DNA of 64,000 nucleotides from Diphasiastrum complanatum (lineage: Eukaryota > Streptophyta > Lycopodiopsida > Lycopodiales > Lycopodiaceae), in assembly GCA_029204225.1 (NCBI GenBank), contig CM055101.1, forward strand, positions 38,545,374 through 38,609,373. The letters run 5' to 3'. Each line of letters opens with the position of its first letter. Position 1 is the first letter of the stretch. The translations under genes were made by a program, and so were the position numbers. Of this stretch, positions 52,901 through 61,200 are shown piece after piece. Under the pieces are notes generated by a model. The model did no database searches, was not told the origin of the DNA, and saw only the letters and a list, made by a program, of their open reading frames with translations.

Positions 52901-55900
52901 CCTGAAGCATTTGAAGACCCCGATAATCGACAATATGTTTGTTGGTTGCAACGATTCATTTATGGTCCAAAGCAGGCATCACGATCGTGGTATAAGAAGA
53001 TCGATAGTCTTCTTAAGTCTCTAAATTACATTCCTACACAACCAGACTGTAATGTCTATATAAAGGAAGTAGGAAGAATTTTGTAATTCTAACTATATTT
53101 GTAGATGACTCCCTAATGATAGGAAATTCCTTGATGCTAATCAAGGAAACGATGAGTCAAACTTCTAATAGTTATGAGATCACAGATATGGGAGAAGCAA
53201 CAAAATGCCTTGGGCTGGAAATTAGAAGAAATCGAATCAGAAGAGAAATGCATCTGATCCAGTCAGAGTACGCCTAGAAAGTGCTGAAGCAGCACCGAAT
53301 GATGGACTGCAAAGGAAAAGCCACACCAATGATAGCTGGGGCCAGACTAACGAACAGATTGCCCGAATATAGATGAGGAGCGACAGAAAATGGAAGGTAT
53401 ACCCTACCGAAACCTGATCGGTAGTCTGATGTACCTCACAATCTGTACCAGACCCGATTTGGCCTTCCCATTCAAAGACAAAACATACACCTCTGAAGTA
53501 CCATCATCTTCGAGACTTGATCTCGAAAGGAGAGCTCGAGGTTCAAAATGGGAATCGTTTTCATACTTTTCTCTCATCGATATAGATTTGTGGAAATCTA
53601 GGTGAATGACAATTCCTTTGATTCACCAATCTGACTAAGAGCATCCGCAACTTGATTCGAGCTTCCTCTTATATAACGGATTTCGTGATCGAATCCTTGC
53701 ATCAATTTGGCCCATCGGGCTTTTCTCCCCCAAGATCATGCTCATTGCACAAATACTTAAGAGGCTGGTCATCCATATACACTATAAACTTACTACCATA
53801 CAAGTAGTGTCTCTAGTTGCTTTCAAATGCTAGTGGCCTATCATTTGGTAAAAGAACCGCTCCAATTGCAATATCACTTCTGTCAGTTCTCACGACGACG
53901 TGAGGTAAATCTGGATCTGCAATTTGTAGCACGGGAGCTGAAACAACTAGAGTTTTAAGTGTTCCAAACAACAAGCGAACTAGGTTGATTCCTCTCCTTC
54001 TTTTTATTAACAATCCCTTTTTTCAGATTATTGAGCAAGGCTACTACCTTAGCATAATCCTCCATCTTTCTTCACTTTCAGAAGAATAGGAGCACCCCAT
54101 GGTGACTTACTGGGTTGGATATGTCCCATCCGCAGATCGTTTTCTATTTGATTTGAAATCTCTATCTCTTCTTTCTGAGAGAACCTATAAGGTTGTCTAG
54201 AGATAGGTTGACTTCCTGGAATTAACTCTATCCTGTGGTCTACTGACCTAGATGGTGGTAAACCATGAGGTAATTTTGATGGAAAAACATCCTTAAATTC
54301 ACTTATGATTTAATTTTTCATTGCTTGTTCATGATCTAAACTTACTGAGTTAAGAATCGCATAGAATTCACAACTATTTAGATACACATCAGAAACATCC
54401 ATAATTGGAATAGCAAATACTAAAAACATTTCATACTATGAATAATCAAATGCTTCCATTAAATTAACTGTAGAAATTCCATCCGATGGATGTACAAAAT
54501 AGCTGCCAAATAAAGTAACTACCTTATCACCCTCTTTGAAAGTGAGAAGATGTTTCTAAAAATCAATAGTCAAAGAAGGCGATTTTCTAAATAACCATTC
54601 ATATCCAAAAATTAAATCAGTGCAGGCTAGGTCTGAAACATGAAAACTAACTAATTCTCTATATCCTTGTATCAAAACTGGGAGAGGGAGATTCGGGAAT
54701 TTCACGTTCCAAGTCTCCAACTCTGCATTTGAAGTTAGATAAACTCTGTATCTATGATTACTAGGCTTCAGTTTCCAAGCTGAGTTTCTGCACAAGATGA
54801 GAATTAATGAAATTATGAGTAAAACCACTATCTAATAAAATACTTACTTCTTGATCTTTAACTAGGCCTGTTAAACGAAACAATTCATTAGGCAAGAAAG
54901 AAGCAATACTAAAAGAACATTTACACTCACAATTAGGCAAGTTAATTTTCAAAGTTGTACCTTTACCCCCTAGGATTTCAATCATCTGCGCCGCAGGTTT
55001 CTTCCTCTCCGGACAAAACTTCATCATATGTCCAGGCTTATTACAAATGAAACAAAGATTTTCTTTGTTAGCCTTCATCTGGGACATAAATTTCTTCAAC
55101 TTTTTCTTCTTCTGGGGCTCCGACGCCATTTGATCCAATTCGTCAAAATATTTAGTTGCTCGGTCTTGACCGCGCTTCTTTCCCTTCTTGGGTTTCAAAG
55201 TGGATGAAATCTGTTGAAGTTGCTTCCTGGACGCCATCACCGTGGAGTCGCATGCTTTTGCTATCCGAAAAGCATCCTCGAGGCTTTGAAACACATTCCT
55301 CTTGCATTCGTTCTGATGGTCGGCAGGCAAACCTAGGACAAACTGCCATAAAGCCAACTTAGGATCGATTGATGGAACTCTATTCCAGAGGTCCATAAAT
55401 TCCTGGATATAAGAATCCAGGCTCTTACTACCCATCTTGCAATTCACGAATTTCTGGTAGTAATCGACATCATCAGCCATTACGAAAGCTTTTTTAAAGA
55501 CCTCCGCAAAAGTATCCCAGGTCGTGGGTTTCATCAACAAATCTCACCACGGAAGGAACTCAAGTGCACTCGGTTTTTCACGTAAGCCAACTCAAGAAGA
55601 GTTTACGTGAAGGAGAGCATCTTGGTTCTGGAGACCAATTGGACCTGTTGGATGAATCATCGAGTGTGTCTCAACTTGAACCCGAAAAGATCTTGGATAC
55701 AAGGACTAAACGATTGAGAAATTGTATAGTTACTGAGCATCTGGTTCGATGGAAGGGACGCACAGACGATGATGATTCTTGGGAGCAGGAAGGGAGCTTA
55801 AGGAGAAACTTCCCTAGTTTTAAGTTCTAAGGACAGAACTTGAATAAGGGGGGAAGAATGTCATGCCCACGACTGGTCTCGAGTAGTGTGTCCACGCTAG

Positions 55901-57793
55901 GGATCAGTAGACCAACAACCCGTAAGTTAATTGTGACTATAAGGGAATTAGGGCCCTTATGTGTATAAGTTCATAATTAATGGTTGTAGGCCTAAACTCA
56001 TGATGGTGGATTTGTATGGTTCTATCAGTGAGTCATTGGGGAACTAGATGACGTGGCCCAGATAGGCTGTAGAGGTGTCACAGTGCACTACTAGTGGTGC
56101 ATGGGCCTTGAGGGTATAAGTATACCTATTGGGCTCTCACTAGTGTATGCTTGATTGTGTGATTGGTAGCTACATGCTGCTTGAGTGATTCCTCATTCCT
56201 CATTGAGATTGATCCATAGCTTGGGTGCAAGATCCGTTCGATCTAGGTCTGGTTGAGTTGGTTTGTCCACCAACTGCTCCCTTTGTGGTTGCTTGTTTTG
56301 GCATGCTTAGAATAGGATCTTTGGAATTGGACTTCAAAGATACCTTGAGGTATTTCTGCAAATAGCCCGATCTCAGAGGCCGACAGGCGAGATGGTCTGA
56401 ACTTATGCAAGAATTTCAGATGGAAATCCGGTATAAAAAAGGGGCAGAAAATAGAGTGGCTGATGCATTGTTTTGGATAGTGTATCAAATGTCATTTGTG
56501 GTCATTGAAAATGACCTATTGCTTGAGATAAAGAAGGCTCAACGACAGGATCCTCAGTGTAAGAAAGTGGAGCTTAAGGTGAGTCATGGCCATGCAGAGT
56601 CTCAGGAGGAGAGCTCTATTCCCTTTGCTCGCACTTATCTTAAATTATACCATAGAAGATGGTTTTGTTAAAAGGAATGAAAAATTTCTCATTCCAACTT
56701 ATGAGCAGCTATGTAGGAAAATATTGCATTCCTGTCATGATAGCCCTAGTGCAAGTCATCCTGGTGTAAATAAGACTTGTGACTTGATCCAACGTAATTT
56801 CTAGTGGCCTAAGATTAATAAAGATGTCCATAGTTATGTGACACATTGTTTTAAGTGTCAAGTTAACAAAGTAGAAAGAATTAAAGTTCCTCGATCGTTA
56901 CATCCTTTGCCTATTCCAGAGGGAAGATGGGAGAGTATATCGATGGACTTTATTACACACGTGCCTCGTACACAACTTCAACATGATGCCATAATGGTTG
57001 TGGTTGACAAACTCACAAAAATGGCTCATTTCATTCCAACCCATTATAAGATAGATGCACCTAGGGTAGCTGATCTGTTCATACAGCATGTATTCAGACT
57101 TCATGGGTTACCATCATCCATAGAGATACATGATTTACGGGTCATTTTTGGACTGTCATAATGGATAAGCTTGCGGTGCGGTTAAGAATGAGCAGTACTG
57201 ATCACCCTGAAACGGATGGTCAAATAGAGAGAGTTAACCAACCAAATCATGGAGTAGGGGAGGTGACAGCAGGGGGGGTTACAACTGCAACAAGAAAAGC
57301 AGAGGTGGGGGAGGTGGCAACAGGGAAAGCGGAGGTGGGGTATGTGGCAGCAGGGGGCGGCACCGCTGCAGCAGGGAGGGTGGGAGTGGGGGAGGTGACA
57401 GCAGGGATAGCTGCAGCGGGGGTGGGTGTAGGGGAGGAGGCAGCAGGGATAGCTGCAGCGGGGGTGGGTGTAGGGGAGGCGGCAGCAGGGGGGGCAGAGC
57501 TGCTATAGAGGTGGAGGCGGAGGCAGGAAAGGTGGCAGCAGGAGGGGCGGAGCTGCAGAGGTGGAGGTGGAGGCAAGGACGGCGGCAGCAGAGGGGGGCG
57601 GAGCTGCAGCGATGGAGACAGGGAGGGCGGCAGCAGGAGGGGCCGGAGCTGTAGCAGTGGAGGTGGAGGCAGGGAAGGCGGCAGCAGGGGGCAGAGCTAC
57701 AGCGGAGGGGGTTGGGGGTTAGGGGAACGAGGGGGTGGGGGGGTTCTGCGAGCAGCAGCACGGGTGGGAGGTGGCGCCATGGCTGGAGCACGT

Positions 57794-57856
<63 letters not shown>

Positions 57857-58229
57857 CTTTTCTCTTCAATATGGTTCAGCCATGATTCAATATAGCTATG
57901 GTTCAGTATGGTTCAGCATGATTTAGTATGGTTCAGTATGGTTCCGTATGGTTTCAGTTCAATGTGTTGTGATCTCAGATGGAGAGCAAGAGAGGGGGGG
58001 GACATGTCTTTTCACTTCAGTATAGTTTCAGCCATGATTCAGTATTGCTATGGTCCAATATGGTTCAGTGATGTCAGAGAGAGAGAGAGAGTGACAGAGA
58101 GGGGACATGTATCTTTTCTCTTCAGTATGGTCTCAGCCATGATTCAGTATAGTTCAGTAAGATTCAGTATGGTTTAGTACGATTCAGTATGGTTCCTTAT
58201 GGTTTCAGTTCGATTTGTTGTGGGGGATG

Positions 58230-58265
<36 letters not shown>

Positions 58266-61200
58266 CGCTGTAACACGACAAGCCATTCTATTTTTTTATC
58301 TTCGACAGAATCCAATAGGAATTGATGCAGCTAAACTGGACCACCCTATACCCGAAACATTCGACAACCTATAGAAATGTATTGCCCTTAATTAGAGCTC
58401 TAATCTGATACCCATATTGCCCTCAAAAAACAATAATAAAACAATGATATTCAGAAACGCACCCCCAAACCAGAAACACGGTTCAGAAACGCATTTCTAC
58501 ACTGCAACCATGAACCCAGTCCATTTGCCAGCATTTAATGAATAAGAGCAACAGAGTTTAGTATTTTTGTTGAAACATGGGATAAGCATGCATCATTTAT
58601 CAATTCTTGCACACTATTTAAGATATGCACTATGTACCCCATAAAAGAACAGGCTGAAGAGCATTACAGAGAGGAGAGATTTTCATGCTCAAAGAGGACC
58701 ACTAAGTTGTCTAATTGCATACTTACATATCTCAACTGATTGGAATTTTAATTTGGTAGACAGCCAAGAAAAGGGTTACATAAAGCACAGTAGAAATTTG
58801 ACACAATTTCAAGAGTAACAATTTGTCATGTGAATCAAGAAAAGTATAACCCGCATGGAAGACATGGAAAACAAGACTGTTTTGGGAATAACCTACACTT
58901 GTACGAGTTGTGACGCGCCAAGGCTATCTGGAACATTGCCAGTAAGCTGATTGAATGATAAGTCACTGCAACAATGTCACAACTTATGAGAAAAGTAAGG
59001 TCGATGTCTAAGAGCAATGAAATACACAAAGCGAAGTAGTGATAAAATTTTCTGTCTGATATAACCAAAAAATAATTCACGAACTGATGATCTCCTGAAC
59101 AAAATCTCAGATGTATTATGCTCTTCAAAAACCTGCACTCCCGGAAAATAGCAGAAAGTCTGATTCATAAGCTCACTCTTTTGAGTCACTGTATGCCAAA
59201 TATACCGGCTAAACAAGGCATAGTCAAAAGAGTGTGGCTTATTTTGCTTTCATGTTTTCGGACTCTTTTATTTCTATCACTTTCCTAGTTAAAGGAAAAA
59301 TTAGTCCAGACCTGGACTAGGGTAAACAACAAGACACTCAAATAAAACTCCTACTACTTTGTTACTCGATCAGAAGCAGGTCGAGGAGTTACTAAAGTAT
59401 CACTTCAGCACTGTCATGAGTGCCTCAAGGAGACTGCCTTCTGGGAAAATGCTTGAATAAGAACCCTACAAATCTAGCTTGTCTTCCACTAATAAGTGGC
59501 ATTTCAGTGAAGGACTCCTCTCCTTGAGGTCAGGGGTTAGACTCCAATCAGTCCATAAATGGAAATCCAAGAGAAAAATCTAGCCTTTCTGCTTCTTTAA
59601 TTTACTCACAAAGTTTACTGGTGGCAATAGCTTCACAGTAAACAAAAGTAAGAGAGACATAAGCTAATGTCAAGTCTATTCTACTGAGTTTACTTACATA
59701 GTTTGGAGGTTCCCATTTCCAAGCCCAGAAGGAATACTTCCTTGAAGAAGGTTGTCACTCAGATTCCTGCATATCACAAACAAGATAATTACAAAAATAG
59801 TCATCTGAATATATTTCCACGAGCAAGTAACATTTCATGCCATCTGAGCTCCAAATTAGGCTCTGGCAGTCGGTTTTCTTTTTTGCAACATTAGTAATGC
59901 CATTAAGCAATTCCATGTACGAGCAGACAACAGAATTTGGCATCAAAACTAAGGTCTTCAAGTGACTACTGCTGGAATTTTAGCCTCCTAGTTGAAGTTT
60001 TTCAGATTGCATTCAATTTCTGCCATGTGTTAGACAGTGATGTACAGACAACATCAGATAGTTGGAACTTTGCAGGTGTAACACCTGGCTAGACAGTGAT
60101 GTACAGATAGTGTTAGACAGTGATGTACAGACAACATCAGATAGTTGGAACTTTGCAGGTGTAACACCTGGCTAACATTCAACTGGGTGGGCTAACAGTT
60201 TATCCAATGTCATTAAGCATCAACAACCAACAAAAGCAATCGTTTTAGTTTTGGAGAGTTTTATGATTGTAAGATAGACCAAGCATAGCTAAGTTTGGGG
60301 TTTAAGGGCGGATTTTGGCAAGTTTAGATAGTGAATAAAACATATATATTTGTTAATCAACAGCTTTTGAAAGCACTAGCTTTCATTATGTACAATACAT
60401 ACACTGCACATCCACATATTAGGCGCTGCCAAGATTGAAGCACGAAGTTCCTGAAGTATCCCTATTCCGTAGTAGCTGTGATTCGAGCCTGCGTCAAGTG
60501 GATGCAGCAACCGCCCTTATCCCACTCAGCTACCATGGGGAAAATATAACATATTCTTGCAAACTTTAGAATGGCAAGGACAAGCCCCTTGGAAACAAGC
60601 CTGTCCTAAGACAATGTAGCCATACTAGGTAGATAATTACATCACATTGACATGGGACTTTTTTCCAAGCTTGTGAATTGCATGCTCCCATGCCTTTCAA
60701 ATTGCATAACTTGTTCTTAAATGATAAATTGAAATGAGAGTTGTAGGGAATCTGACTGCTATGACCTCAAATTTTCGAGAAAGAAGTCTTCATTTTTGTA
60801 AAATAACATCTAGTCAGCAACAGGAAAAAGTTAGAAGTCAGATATTTAGAATAAAACTTTACCCAAAAAAGGGTGAGAATAGAAAATTTACTGCATCAAC
60901 ATGATGTGCTGGGCAGATTACGGGAGTAATGTCCTTCACATTCCCGGACCCAAAAATGGAGAGAGCATGAAAATTGAAAACCATAATGCCAGAAGGTTTT
61001 TTGAACTACTGGAATGGTGACCTGTCTACTTATCCACCCATTGGAAAATGGCGCCCCTTTTCCTACCGATAGCAAGGATGTCATGTTTGAGTTACAGCTT
61101 TGAGTGCAATCACACTGCAGTTCTGAAATAGATTCAGTATAACATAGTAAGAACTTCATGGCCACAATTTTGAAATGGGTTCAGTATAACATGGTATGAA

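Larger units (their letters stand above)
49377..53470 (+). mobile_element. Ty1/copia retrotransposon inserted in the gypsy RT, 3' end lost
   Basis: LTR-like TGTCAG start at 49377, ending GCTACA at 50000, then a primer binding site. Gag, protease, integrase and RT follow in copia order. The RT/RNase H reading stops at [10 protein letters not shown] (about 53466) and is replaced by antisense gypsy sequence, so RNase H and the 3' LTR are missing. Confidence 0.85.
39445..58896 (-). other. Giant RLP4-like intron (about 19.5 kb) filled with retroelements
   Basis: Donor at 58896 and acceptor ending at 39445; phase 2 on both sides, and the LRR sequence continues correctly across it. It contains a SINE-like repeat, a gypsy split by a chromovirus and a copia, an antisense gypsy piece, a chromodomain/LTR piece, an RNase H-integrase remnant, a G-rich minisatellite and GA-rich repeats. 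Confidence 0.85.

Noticed and set aside
57161-57869. Gly/Ala-rich or Pro/Leu-rich proteins
   Set aside because: They come from G-rich minisatellite translation on both strands.
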